Shown here in pieces: positions 1 through 6,676 of a stretch of DNA of 11,403 nt; the first letter of the stretch is position 1, and each line of letters opens with the position of its first letter. Location of the stretch: the NCBI GenBank assembly GCA_003161195.1, contig PMOV01000367.1, positions 1 through 11,403 of the forward strand, read 5' to 3'. The position numbers were made by a program, and so were the translations under genes. The stretch is from Acidobacteriota bacterium. GTDB lineage: Bacteria; Acidobacteriota; Terriglobia; Acidiferrales; UBA7541. The notes under the pieces are model-generated. The model had not been told where the DNA came from and did not search any database. It worked only from the letters and a program-made list of their open reading frames with translations.

Positions 1-124
1 CGGTGAAGTAGCGACGGGCTCGGCAGCCGCCAGCCGATAACCGGCGCGCGTTTTGCAGCGGCTTCGATCCGCCGCAGCCCAGCCGCTTGCGCGCCCCGAG
101 CGAAGATGGTGTGATGAGTCTGCC

Positions 125-1396
125 GTGTCCCACGAAGCCACTCATTGCGCCATCGACGCCGTCTGGCGCATCGAGTCCGCCAAAATCATCGCCGCCCTCG
201 CCCGCATGGTCCGCGACGTCGGCCTGGCCGAAGAACTCGCCCAAGATGCGCTCGTCGCCGCACTGCAGCAGTGGCCCGCTTCCGGCATCCCCGATAATCC
301 CGGCGCCTGGCTCATGGCTGCCGCCAAGCACCGCGCCATCGACGCCTTCCGCCGCCGCAAACTCCTCGAGCGCAAGCACCAGGAACTGGGGCGCGACCTG
401 CAAACCAGGCAGGAGCTTTCCATGCCTAATTTCGACACCGCCCTCGACGACCACATCGGCGACGACCTTCTCCGCCTGCTCTTCGTCTCCTGCCACCCGG
501 TCCTCTCCACCGAAGCCCGCGTCGCCCTGACCCTCCGCCTCCTCGGCGGCCTAAAAACGGAAGAAATCGCGCGCGCCTTTCTCCAACCCGAACCCACCAT
601 CGCCCAACGCATCGTCCGCGCCAAGCGCACCCTCGCCGACGCGCACGTCCCCTTCGAAGTCCCGCGCGGCCCGGAGCTCACCGACCGCCTGTCCTCCGTG
701 CTCGAAGTCATCTACCTCATCTTCAACGAGGGCTACTCCGCCACGTCCGGCGGCGACTGGGTGCGCCCCGCCCTCTGCGAAGACGCCCTCCGCCTCGGCC
801 GCATCCTCGCCGAACTCGCTCCGCAGGAACCCGAAGTCCACGGCCTAGTCGCTCTTATGGAAATTCAGGCCTCCCGTTCCCGCGCCCGCGTCAGCCCCAC
901 CGGCGCACCCATCCTCCTCTTCGACCAAAACCGCGCCGCCTGGGATCAGCTCCTCATCCGCCGCGGCCTAGCCGCCTTGGCCCGCGCCGAACGCTCCGCA
1001 GACCAGCGCGGCCCCTACACCCTGCAAGCCGCCATCGCCGCCTGCCACGCTCGCGCCATCTCCCCCGACCAAACCGACTGGCCGAAAATCGTCGCCCTCT
1101 ACGACGCCCTAGCCGCGGTAACTCCGTCCCCGGTGGTCGAACTAAATCGCGCCGTAGCCATCTCCATGGCCCACGGCCCGCAAGCTGGCCTCGACCTCAT
1201 CGACTTACTCGCTGCCGAACCCGCCCTCCGCAACTACCATCTCCTCCCCAGCGTCCGCGCCGACCTTCTGAAAAAACTCTCCCGCCTCTCAGAAGCCCGC
1301 GCAGAATTCACCCGCGCCGCCAACCTCACGCAAAACGCGCGCGAACGCGCACTCCTCCTCGCTCGCGCCGATTCCTGCGCCACGGAATTGCATTAA
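125..1396 (+). CDS. ECF sigma factor, ECF42-like (sigma2-sigma4-DUF6596)
   Basis: Alternative RNA polymerase sigma factor of about 423 residues. Region 2 is near residues 12-81 (DAVWRIES..., then LAQDALVAALQQWP and GAWLMAAAKHRAIDAFRRRK, the core-binding and -10 recognition helices). Region 4 is near 113-181 (ARVALTLRLLGGLKTEEIA..., then TIAQRIVRAKRTLA, the -35 binding HTH). DUF6596 follows near 186-288 (EVIYLIFNEGYSAT, then LLFDQNRAAWDQLLIRRG), with a helical TPR-like tail. This long C-terminal half is diagnostic of the ECF42 group, which has no cognate anti-sigma factor and usually sits beside a DGPF/YCII-like gene. That partner would be to the left of the window. The open frame extends to a TTG at 53, but family members begin just before the DAVWRIES block, so I prefer GTG 125; no convincing ribosome site marks either. 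Codons end mostly in C. Family call is firm, start is not. Confidence 0.9.
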   Translation: MSHEATHCAIDAVWRIESAKIIAALARMVRDVGLAEELAQDALVAALQQWPASGIPDNPGAWLMAAAKHRAIDAFRRRKLLERKHQELGRDLQTRQELSMPNFDTALDDHIGDDLLRLLFVSCHPVLSTEARVALTLRLLGGLKTEEIARAFLQPEPTIAQRIVRAKRTLADAHVPFEVPRGPELTDRLSSVLEVIYLIFNEGYSATSGGDWVRPALCEDALRLGRILAELAPQEPEVHGLVALMEIQASRSRARVSPTGAPILLFDQNRAAWDQLLIRRGLAALARAERSADQRGPYTLQAAIAACHARAISPDQTDWPKIVALYDALAAVTPSPVVELNRAVAISMAHGPQAGLDLIDLLAAEPALRNYHLLPSVRADLLKKLSRLSEARAEFTRAANLTQNARERALLLARADSCATELH

Positions 1397-1487
1397 AAAA
1401 TTTGGGAAAGTTCTGCCAGTGTGTCGTTGCGCTATGCGTCGCCGCCGACTTCAAATTCTTTCTACGATAGCGCGCGCCAGTCGTTGA

Positions 1488-1892
1488 TCATCTTTTTTCG
1501 GAGTCGAGGCTATCCCGCGGATTTAGGATTTCGCCGACCAACAATGGGCTCGGCTCCGACATTTCGCGATCGTCCTCATGCGTCCTGAAGATTCCGCCCA
1601 CTATATATCCGCTCCAGCCTGAGCCTTTGAGTCCGTACACCTTGTTGCCTATCTCTAGCATCTTTCCTGGGTTGCTCGGGAACCTTGTCAATATGTCGGG
1701 CGAAGATTCATAGATCTCGATACCGTCAAACCATGCCCTGATCTCCATGGCACGAACGTCCTGAAAGAGGACGTCCATTCTCGTTCTGACGGAGTTTGTT
1801 TTTCTACTTCGCAAGAGTAGCAATCCATGTCCACCAGCATAGCTATGAAAGAAGAAGGTTCGATTCGAAGAGAACACTAAAGAACGAGTCAT
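1488..1892 (-). CDS. Conserved-looking hypothetical protein coupled to the kinase gene
   Basis: Encodes 134 residues that I cannot assign to a named family. The ATG (1892-1890) overlaps the TGA stop of the upstream kinase gene (1891-1889) as ATGA, the usual layout for translational coupling. The open frame continues upstream to 1988 inside the kinase gene, but the ATGA start is the natural one. The middle reads as a soluble alpha/beta protein: GGHGLLLLRS, then SVRTRMDVLFQDVRAMEIRAWFDGIEI, and a glycine/aromatic-rich stretch GLKGSGWSGYIVGG. No signal peptide or membrane segment is visible. Codon use is more mixed than in the kinase, yet the low-complexity Arg/Pro/Ala composition typical of shadow frames is absent, which argues for a real gene. 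A role in the output or tuning of the kinase is inferred from coupling only. Confidence 0.65.
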   Translation of the reverse strand: MTRSLVFSSNRTFFFHSYAGGHGLLLLRSRKTNSVRTRMDVLFQDVRAMEIRAWFDGIEIYESSPDILTRFPSNPGKMLEIGNKVYGLKGSGWSGYIVGGIFRTHEDDREMSEPSPLLVGEILNPRDSLDSEKR

Positions 1893-4498
1893 TTCAAATT
1901 CTCGCTCCGATACAGCTGCCCCAGTTGCGCCCCATAGGTAAACGCCACCCACCGCCCATCTGGCGTGACCGACGCCGGCGCCTTCCACGTCCCGAGCCCA
2001 ACTTGCTGCTTAGGCTTCCACTCGAGCCAAGCTTCCCGCTTGCCCGTCCCCAGCTCCAGCCGCGAAATGCTCATGCCGTTTGCGCCCCGCACCACCGTAA
2101 ACACATGCTTCGCATCCGTACCCCACCCCAGCGGAAATTCTCCCTCTTTCAGGCCCGTCATGGGTTGGGTCTTCCCGTCCATCATTGACGTCAGCACCCA
2201 TCCGTTTGCGCCCCGCGTATAAAACTGCTGCATATCGGGCGAGGCTTTGGACCCCGCCACGTTAATTTCCCCGATGGACAACTGTTTGGGCACAGACCCT
2301 GCCGCATCCGTTAAAAAAGCGCGCGTGCCTTTCCCGTCCTGCACCGCAAACATCATGATGTGTGATCCGTCCGGGCACCACGATGCCCAGAGCGGATGAA
2401 ACCCGTCCCAGTGCAACGCCTTCGCCTCTCCCGGACCCACCGGCACCACCTGGATTCTCCCCTGCGGATCATCCCCCAGCACAATCAATGCCCACTTCCC
2501 ATCCGGGCTGATGTCCGACCCATATCCGCCGCCGCCAATTTTCACTGCCGGCGACCCATCCGTCTTGCGCACATACACCGCATAATCCTGCCCCGCATGC
2601 ACCGATTGGTCGGTAAACAAAAACATGCTCCCATCGCTCGTCAATCGCGGGTTGTAGTCGCTGTCCAGCCAACTCACATCGCGCGCCGCCTTGCCGCGCT
2701 CCACCAGATACATGCTCTCGCGTTCCTGGTCCGAGGAAACCAGAACCCGTCCGCTGGCCGCCACATCATGAACCCGCGTCGACGTCGTGCCGCAATAAAC
2801 CGTGCGCTGCTTGGCCGCCAGGGTGGCCGCCTGAATACACGTCGCATCGCCCGCTAGCCCGCCGGAAAACCACACCTCTTTCCCCGAAGGCGCCCAAGCC
2901 AGCGCTTCCAGCGTGGCCCACCCCGGACCAATCACGCGTGGATTCCCGCTGCGGTCCGCCACCATCACATCCCCGCGGTCGTCCGAGTTCGGCGGATGCC
3001 GGAAGTACGCCACCTGCGATCCGTCCGGCGACACGCGCACATCGCTGATCCAATTCTCGCCCTCCCACAAAACTTTCCCCACGGGATACTCCAGCCGGAA
3101 ATGATGGTTCTTCGCAAATATCACCGCCATCTCTTTGCCGTCCGGCGACCAGTCCGCATCGAAAACGTCTTCCAGAATTTCGCGCGGCGCTCCACCACCC
3201 AGCGGCGCCGTCGCCAGCGTCCCAAAAAACTGGTAGTGCGCAAAATATTTCGGCCGCACCAGCACCGCCATTTGCCCCTGCCGCGAGAGCGCCACCAGCA
3301 CCGCGCCATTCAACCCCGCCGGCACGGACTCCGGATACTCATCGCGAATCACATAGGTGTCCGGCGCGCCACCGTTCAACTGCGCCGTATACACCACGGT
3401 TTTCCCGTCGGCGGCCAGTCGCCCGCGCAAGACCGTGCCCTCCTCGAACGACACGCGCGTAAACGTCGCTGGCTGCGCTGGCGCAGGCCGCAGCAACCCC
3501 CAAGCCAGTCCCGCCGTCGCTATCACGCCCAGCACCACACCTGCAGCAAATCCCACCCAATTCCGTCGCTTGGTTTTCTCCGCCGCCGTGGCCGCCCCCG
3601 CAGCCTCCGCTGCCGCAGCCATACTTTTCGAAGACGTCGTCGTCGACCCGCTCAGCGCCTCCAGCGCAAACGCCAGATCCTTCGCCGATTGAAACCGCTG
3701 CTCCGGCTGCTTCTCGAGGCATCGCCGGATGATCCGCTCCAGCCCCGGCGAAACCGGCTGCAGAGACTCGGATAATTCCGGTGGCTCTTCCTTTAAGATC
3801 GCGGTCATCGTCTCCGCCGCCGTATCCCGCTGAAACGCCCGCCGCCCCGCCACCATCTCGTACAGCACCGCACCAAATGCAAAAATGTCCGTCCGCGAAT
3901 CGACGCCCGCCCCGCGCACCTGCTCCGGCGCCATGTACCCGGCCGTGCCCATTACCAGCCCTGCCTCCGTCGGCAAGCTGGTCATGGTCATCACCGCGCC
4001 GTCGCGTTCGTTTCCCAAGACAATCAGCTTCGCCAACCCAAAATCCAGAATTTTTGCTCGCCCCTCCCGTGTGATAAAAAGATTCTCCGGCTTCAAATCG
4101 CGGTGAATGATGTTCTTCTCGTGCGCCGCCGCCAGCCCCTGCGCAATCTGTACCGCATAATCGGTAGCCTTACGCGCCGGCAATGCTCCGTCCGCCAGCA
4201 GCGCGCGCAAGCTCCCGCCCTCCAGCAGTTCGGACACCAGATACGGCCGCCCGTCCTGCTCCCCAATATCGTGAATCGCCAGAATGTTCGGATGATTCAG
4301 CGCCGCCACCGCGCGAGCTTCCTGCTCAAACCGCCGCAGCCGGTCGGCATCTTTCGTCAGTGCCTCCGGTAACACTTTTACCGCAACTTCGCGCCCCAGC
4401 CGTGTATCTCGCGCGCGATACACCTCTCCCATCCCGCCCGAACCCACCAGCGATACAATTTCGTACGGCCCCAGCTTCGTTCCCGCAGTTAGCGTCAT
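1889..4498 (-). CDS. Receptor-like Ser/Thr protein kinase with C-terminal PD40 beta-propeller
   Basis: Membrane kinase of 869 residues. The N-terminal kinase domain spans about residues 12-280: glycine loop GSGGMGEVY (19-27), ATP-binding Lys41 in VAVKVLP, catalytic loop HRDLKPEN (132-139), metal-binding DFG (152-154) and APE (190-192), so it should be active. An Ala/Ser/Thr-rich juxtamembrane stretch (about 283-308) and basic KRR precede one membrane span (about 314-336). The rest, outside the membrane, is a TolB/PD40-type propeller with about eight SPDG-like blades (for example DWSPDGKEM, SPDGSQVAYF, SPDGKWALIV, TPDGRWVAF). The family normally phosphorylates Ser/Thr on itself and partners while the propeller binds ligand or protein; the signal is unknown here. 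The ATG at 4498 fits the family start, but no good ribosome site precedes it. The product ends in the family-typical way (QLYRSENLK), so it is full length. It is the first gene of a two-gene unit. Confidence 0.95.
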   Translation of the reverse strand: MTLTAGTKLGPYEIVSLVGSGGMGEVYRARDTRLGREVAVKVLPEALTKDADRLRRFEQEARAVAALNHPNILAIHDIGEQDGRPYLVSELLEGGSLRALLADGALPARKATDYAVQIAQGLAAAHEKNIIHRDLKPENLFITREGRAKILDFGLAKLIVLGNERDGAVMTMTSLPTEAGLVMGTAGYMAPEQVRGAGVDSRTDIFAFGAVLYEMVAGRRAFQRDTAAETMTAILKEEPPELSESLQPVSPGLERIIRRCLEKQPEQRFQSAKDLAFALEALSGSTTTSSKSMAAAAEAAGAATAAEKTKRRNWVGFAAGVVLGVIATAGLAWGLLRPAPAQPATFTRVSFEEGTVLRGRLAADGKTVVYTAQLNGGAPDTYVIRDEYPESVPAGLNGAVLVALSRQGQMAVLVRPKYFAHYQFFGTLATAPLGGGAPREILEDVFDADWSPDGKEMAVIFAKNHHFRLEYPVGKVLWEGENWISDVRVSPDGSQVAYFRHPPNSDDRGDVMVADRSGNPRVIGPGWATLEALAWAPSGKEVWFSGGLAGDATCIQAATLAAKQRTVYCGTTSTRVHDVAASGRVLVSSDQERESMYLVERGKAARDVSWLDSDYNPRLTSDGSMFLFTDQSVHAGQDYAVYVRKTDGSPAVKIGGGGYGSDISPDGKWALIVLGDDPQGRIQVVPVGPGEAKALHWDGFHPLWASWCPDGSHIMMFAVQDGKGTRAFLTDAAGSVPKQLSIGEINVAGSKASPDMQQFYTRGANGWVLTSMMDGKTQPMTGLKEGEFPLGWGTDAKHVFTVVRGANGMSISRLELGTGKREAWLEWKPKQQVGLGTWKAPASVTPDGRWVAFTYGAQLGQLYRSENLK

Positions 4499-4628
4499 AA
4501 GTTGCCGGCCAGTATAACCTCAGAACATTCGTTTACCGCCCAACCTTCGCGCATTGCCGCCAATGATTCTGTCGCAGGGCATCCCGCCACCGCGGCACCA
4601 TGCCCGCCGCCACAATCTTGCGGATTGG

Positions 4629-4695
4629 TTCGCCGTTCGCCATTGCACGCCCTCCGCTGCCAGTTCGCCGTCCGCTTTGGACTCGCCACTCGCCA
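4629..4695. repeat. Degenerate heptamer repeats (TTCGCCR / CTCGCCA)
   Basis: In the 259-bp gap between the divergent kinase and VOC genes, the heptamer TTCGCCG/TTCGCCA occurs back to back at 4629-4642, again at 4664-4670, and as CTCGCCA twice in tandem at 4682-4695. The intervening heptads are decayed versions of the same unit (TTGCACG, TCCGCTT). It resembles a decayed short tandem array rather than a coding stretch. No function is evident. The rest of this gap must hold the promoters of both divergent genes, but I see no clear -35/-10 pair; a small perfect inverted repeat, GTTGC-C-GCAAC, is at 4734-4744. Confidence 0.5.
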
Positions 4696-4757
4696 CTTCT
4701 TCCTTCCAAAACCTCCGTCTGTTAGGTTTAATTGTTGCCGCAACCGAGTTCTGACCT

Positions 4758-5126
4758 ATGATCCGACAAATCGCCCCGCAGTTCTTCACGCTCGACATCC
4801 CCGCCACCCTGGCCTATTACGAAGCCCAGCTCGGCTTCCAAATCGTCAGCACCTGGCAGGATCCCCCAATCTACGCCATCGTCTCGCGCGACCACCACGC
4901 CATCCACTTCCGCTGCGCCGAACCTCCCACTCCCAATCCCGACAAATATCCCGACGAACTCCTCGACGCCTACATCAACGTCGAAGACGCCGACTCCCTT
5001 TACGCCGAGTACTCCTCCCGCGGGGTGGAATTCACCCGCGAACTAGCCACCACCCCATGGCACACCCGCGAATTTGTAGTCAAGGACTGCGATGGCCGCC
5101 TGCTAGTCTTCGGCGCGAACCTATAA
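4758..5126 (+). CDS. VOC (glyoxalase/bleomycin-resistance fold) protein
   Basis: 122 residues, the usual size of a single vicinal-oxygen-chelate module pair. It opens with the family signature PQFFTLDIPATLAYYEAQLGF (residues 7-27: strand, then the D-x-xx-xxYY helix) and closes with REFVVKDCDGRLLVFG, equivalent to the common REFxVxDPDGxxLxFxE motif. The final metal-ligand Glu of glyoxalase enzymes is replaced here (FGANL), and only scattered His residues (HHAIHF) are in the middle. It therefore looks more like the metal-independent bleomycin-binding branch or an uncharacterised small-molecule binder than a glyoxalase I. Most members work as dimers in the cytosol. The ATG is the first reasonable start; there is no obvious ribosome site. 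It is divergent from the kinase gene and 113 bp upstream of a DUF1801 gene on the same strand. Fold is firm, substrate unknown. Confidence 0.85.
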   Translation: MIRQIAPQFFTLDIPATLAYYEAQLGFQIVSTWQDPPIYAIVSRDHHAIHFRCAEPPTPNPDKYPDELLDAYINVEDADSLYAEYSSRGVEFTRELATTPWHTREFVVKDCDGRLLVFGANL

Positions 5127-5239
5127 GCTTTTCCGGTTGTCACGATCGAGATGGCCGCTTTCGATGAGCTCGCTGAGCCGCCAATGGAAGCGAAGAGGTG
5201 CAGCACAAACCCAGATGCAAAAGCCGCAACGGAGCCCCG

Positions 5240-5653
5240 ATGGACACGCAGATGAAAACGCGACTCTTCCGACTTAACGGCGCGATCCAGCACGATCCCG
5301 CCATCGATGCCTGGCTGAAAGCGCACGCCGGTGAACTCGGCGCCATCGCCCAACATTGGTTCGCGGTAATGCGCAAATGCGGTGACGAAGTCCGCGAACT
5401 CATCCATGACGGCTGCCCGGTAGCCTGCCTCGGCGACGCCCCGTTCGCCTACGTCAACGTCTTCGCCTCGCACGTAAACGCAGGCTTCTTCCACGGCGCA
5501 GCGCTACCCGACCCCGCGCGACTCCTCGAAGGCACCGGCAAACACATGCGCCACGTAAAACTTCGCCCGCAAACCCCCACCGACTCCCCAGCCCTGACCA
5601 AACTAATCGACCTCGCCTTCGCCGACATAAAATCCCGCGTCGAAAACGGCTGA
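5240..5653 (+). CDS. DUF1801 (YdhG-like) protein
   Basis: 137 residues from ATG 5240, which has GGAG at 5231-5234, five bases upstream. The frame is open to a GTG at 5198, but that start lacks a site and adds a Lys/Arg-rich tail foreign to the family. The DUF1801 core is clear: the pattern CPVACLGDAPFAYVNVFASHVNAGFFHGAALPDPARLLEGTGKHMRHVKL (residues about 59-108) contains the family's hydrophobic strand, the GFFxGxxLxDPxxLLEGTGKxMRHVK signature and a charged C-terminal helix (LTKLIDLAFADIKSRV). The fold is that of YdhG/CyaY-like small proteins. Members are cytosolic and mostly uncharacterised; some are linked to metal or stress functions, which I do not claim here. No membrane segment or export signal. 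The preceding VOC gene is on the same strand and may be co-transcribed. Confidence 0.85.
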   Translation: MDTQMKTRLFRLNGAIQHDPAIDAWLKAHAGELGAIAQHWFAVMRKCGDEVRELIHDGCPVACLGDAPFAYVNVFASHVNAGFFHGAALPDPARLLEGTGKHMRHVKLRPQTPTDSPALTKLIDLAFADIKSRVENG

Positions 5654-5799
5654 CTCACCGAACCGTTTCTCCTCTGTCCGCAATTGGTGCCTGAATCGCC
5701 TTGTTCCCCGCAAAACGTCCCGTGGGCATCTTCAGCAGCGCTTTTAGATCCAGTCGTTCCCTGGGCAGACGCTGAAAAGCAACCTCACCGTGAAATTGA

Positions 5800-5841
5800 G
5801 GGTAGGCGCGGATGGATTTGAACCACCCACCGCCTGAGCTA
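5800..5841 (-). other. Collapsed tRNA remnant (D-arm joined to T-arm and acceptor 3' strand)
   Basis: Read on the minus strand, a D-arm consensus TAGCTCAGGCGGT (5841-5829) runs directly into a T-arm GGTGG-TTCAAAT-CCATC (5827-5811; all five pairs form, one as G-U), followed by a 7-nt acceptor strand, a discriminator A and CCC where CCA would be expected. The anticodon arm and variable loop are missing, and the seven bases before the D-arm do not pair with the acceptor strand. It cannot fold into a working tRNA, and its identity cannot be read because the anticodon is gone. Best explained as a tRNA gene that suffered an internal deletion, or as a scar of integration at a tRNA 3' end. It lies just upstream of the toxin-antitoxin promoter. 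Confidence 0.6.
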
Positions 5842-5860
5842 GTGTCGCTGTCCTTCGCGG

Positions 5861-5889
5861 TTGACATAGCTATATCAGATAGCTATCAT
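5861..5889 (+). promoter_or_regulatory. Sigma-70-type promoter of the toxin-antitoxin operon, probably leaderless
   Basis: A perfect -35 TTGACA (5861-5866) and a -10 TATCAT (5884-5889; five of six consensus bases) are separated by exactly 17 bp. Only 6 bases lie between the -10 box and the antitoxin ATG at 5896, so transcription should start at or within a base of that ATG. No Shine-Dalgarno sequence fits in between, so the antitoxin message is predicted to be leaderless. Confidence 0.75.
5866..5886. promoter_or_regulatory. Operator: two palindromic ATAGCTAT octamers between -35 and -10
   Basis: ATAGCTAT occurs at 5866-5873 and again at 5879-5886, 13 bp apart start to start, overlapping the end of the -35 box, the spacer and the start of the -10 box. 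Each octamer is its own reverse complement, so the pair forms both direct and inverted repeats. Antitoxins of the Phd/YefM class bind such short palindromes over their own promoter and repress the operon, with the toxin as co-repressor. The assignment to this antitoxin is inferred from position. Confidence 0.65.
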
Positions 5890-5895
5890 TTGACT

Positions 5896-6141
5896 ATGAA
5901 AGTCAGCGTGGCGGACGCCAAAAACAAACTTCCCGAACTAATCAAGGTCGTCGAGAACGGCGAAACCGTCACCATCTACCGCCGCGGCGTGCCCACCGTG
6001 GACATCGTCCGCACGAAAAAACCCAGTCGCAAAGTCCCGAAGCTTGGCACACTGAAAGGCAAAGGTAAGATTCTCGATGCCGACTGGTGGAAACCCATGT
6101 CCGACGAAGAAGCCGATTCCTTTATGGAAGGCCGATACTAG
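5896..6141 (+). CDS. Phd/YefM-type antitoxin
   Basis: 81 residues beginning MKVSVADAKNKLPELIKVVENGETVTIYRRGVP, the Phd/YefM N-terminal DNA-binding fold (strand, AKNKLPELIK helix, GETVTI strand, RRGVP turn). The C-terminal half is Lys/Pro-rich, then acidic (DADWWKPMSDEEADSFMEGRY), typical of the disordered segment that wraps around the toxin active site. The open frame extends upstream to 5812, but that part covers the promoter and the tRNA remnant, so ATG 5896 is chosen. The stop TAG is immediately followed by the toxin start. It should neutralise the PIN toxin and repress the operon through the ATAGCTAT sites. Family call is firm. Confidence 0.9.
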   Translation: MKVSVADAKNKLPELIKVVENGETVTIYRRGVPTVDIVRTKKPSRKVPKLGTLKGKGKILDADWWKPMSDEEADSFMEGRY

Positions 6142-6522
6142 TTGCGCTTGCTTCTGGACACCGCCGCGTTCATTTTCGCAGTTGTGTCACCCGAACTCCT
6201 CACCAAACGCGCCACCGCCATTTTGCACGATCCAGAAAACATCCGGGAACTGAGTGCCCTGTCGCTTTCCGAAATCGCCATCAAATCCGCGCGCGGCAAG
6301 CTAGACTTTTCTGGCGCGGACACCCGCCGTGCCATTGAGGACCTGGACGTCCGCATCCTCCCATATACCGCAAACCATGCCTTGGCTCTTTTCGATCTCC
6401 CGCTCCTGCACACAGACCCCTTCGACCGTCAAATCATCGCCCAAGCCCTGTCAGAAGAAATCCCCATCATGACGTCCGACGAGAAATTCAGCCTGTATCA
6501 AGGCCTCAAAGTCCTTTGGTGA
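6142..6522 (+). CDS. vapC: PIN-domain ribonuclease toxin (VapC-like)
   Basis: 126 residues covering a whole PIN domain. The four acidic positions of the Mg-dependent active site are visible: Asp6 in LLLDTAAF, Glu44 in SLSEIAIK, Asp92 in HTDPFDRQIIAQAL and Asp113 in MTSDEKF. The motifs GKLDF, LPLLHTDPFDR and the final VLW match the subgroup normally paired with Phd-type antitoxins. Such toxins cut RNA, in characterised cases tRNA or rRNA stem-loops, and stop growth when antitoxin is lost. The start is TTG at 6142, with no gap after the antitoxin stop; GGAAGG at 6126-6131 inside the antitoxin gene sits 10 bases upstream. The weak start codon may keep toxin output below antitoxin output. All catalytic residues are present, so it should be active; the target cannot be read from sequence. 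Confidence 0.92.
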   Translation: MRLLLDTAAFIFAVVSPELLTKRATAILHDPENIRELSALSLSEIAIKSARGKLDFSGADTRRAIEDLDVRILPYTANHALALFDLPLLHTDPFDRQIIAQALSEEIPIMTSDEKFSLYQGLKVLW

Positions 6523-6574
6523 TTTTTTCAGATTTTCGTCGGAACTAGGCTACCGGTGTGGGATTGGAAGGAAA

Positions 6575-6623
6575 TGGTGGGCCTGGGTGGACTTGAACCA
6601 CCGACCTCGCCCTTATCAGGGGC
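6575..6623 (-). other. 3' fragment of tRNA-Ile(GAT), candidate attachment-site scar
   Basis: On the minus strand this 49-nt stretch matches the 3' part of bacterial tRNA-Ile(GAT): anticodon stem and loop with CTGATAA (anticodon GAT), variable loop AGGTC, T-arm GGTGG-TTCAAGT-CCACC, acceptor strand CAGGCCC, discriminator A and an encoded CCA. Identity to a tRNA stops one base into the anticodon 5' stem: the base at position 27 no longer pairs, and no D-arm or GGGCCTG acceptor 5' strand lies upstream. It therefore cannot make a tRNA. A block from the anticodon stem to the CCA end is what tRNA-targeting tyrosine recombinases leave at the far end of an integrated element. The intact gene is not in the window. 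Confidence 0.85.
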
Positions 6624-6676
6624 TTTTGTCATGCTATATGTATAGTATTATGCGTCTGCCTGCCAAGAAGGCGTGC

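Noticed and set aside
2..40. Open tail of 12 codons ending in TAA at the left edge, possibly the end of a YCII/DGPF gene expected beside an ECF42 sigma factor
   Set aside because: Too short and without recognisable residues; the neighbourhood expectation alone does not support a call.
1429..1473. Inverted repeat GCGCTAT...ATAGCGC between the convergent sigma factor and hypothetical genes
   Set aside because: Seven pairs across a 31-base loop with no T tract; too weak for a terminator.
2396..3775. Long plus-strand frames opposite the kinase gene
   Set aside because: Arg/His/Pro-rich translations typical of antisense shadows in GC-rich genes; the minus strand encodes clear kinase and propeller motifs.
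5151..5255. 34-codon frame MAAFDELAEPP... between the VOC and DUF1801 genes
   Set aside because: No ribosome site, overlaps the DUF1801 start, no family resemblance.
5655..5867. 70-codon minus-strand frame covering the toxin-antitoxin promoter
   Set aside because: Its first part lies on the collapsed tRNA and the promoter; no ribosome site or family motif.
6575..6660. A complete tRNA-Ile gene
   Set aside because: No D-arm or 5' acceptor strand is present upstream of the anticodon stem, so only the 3' part exists.
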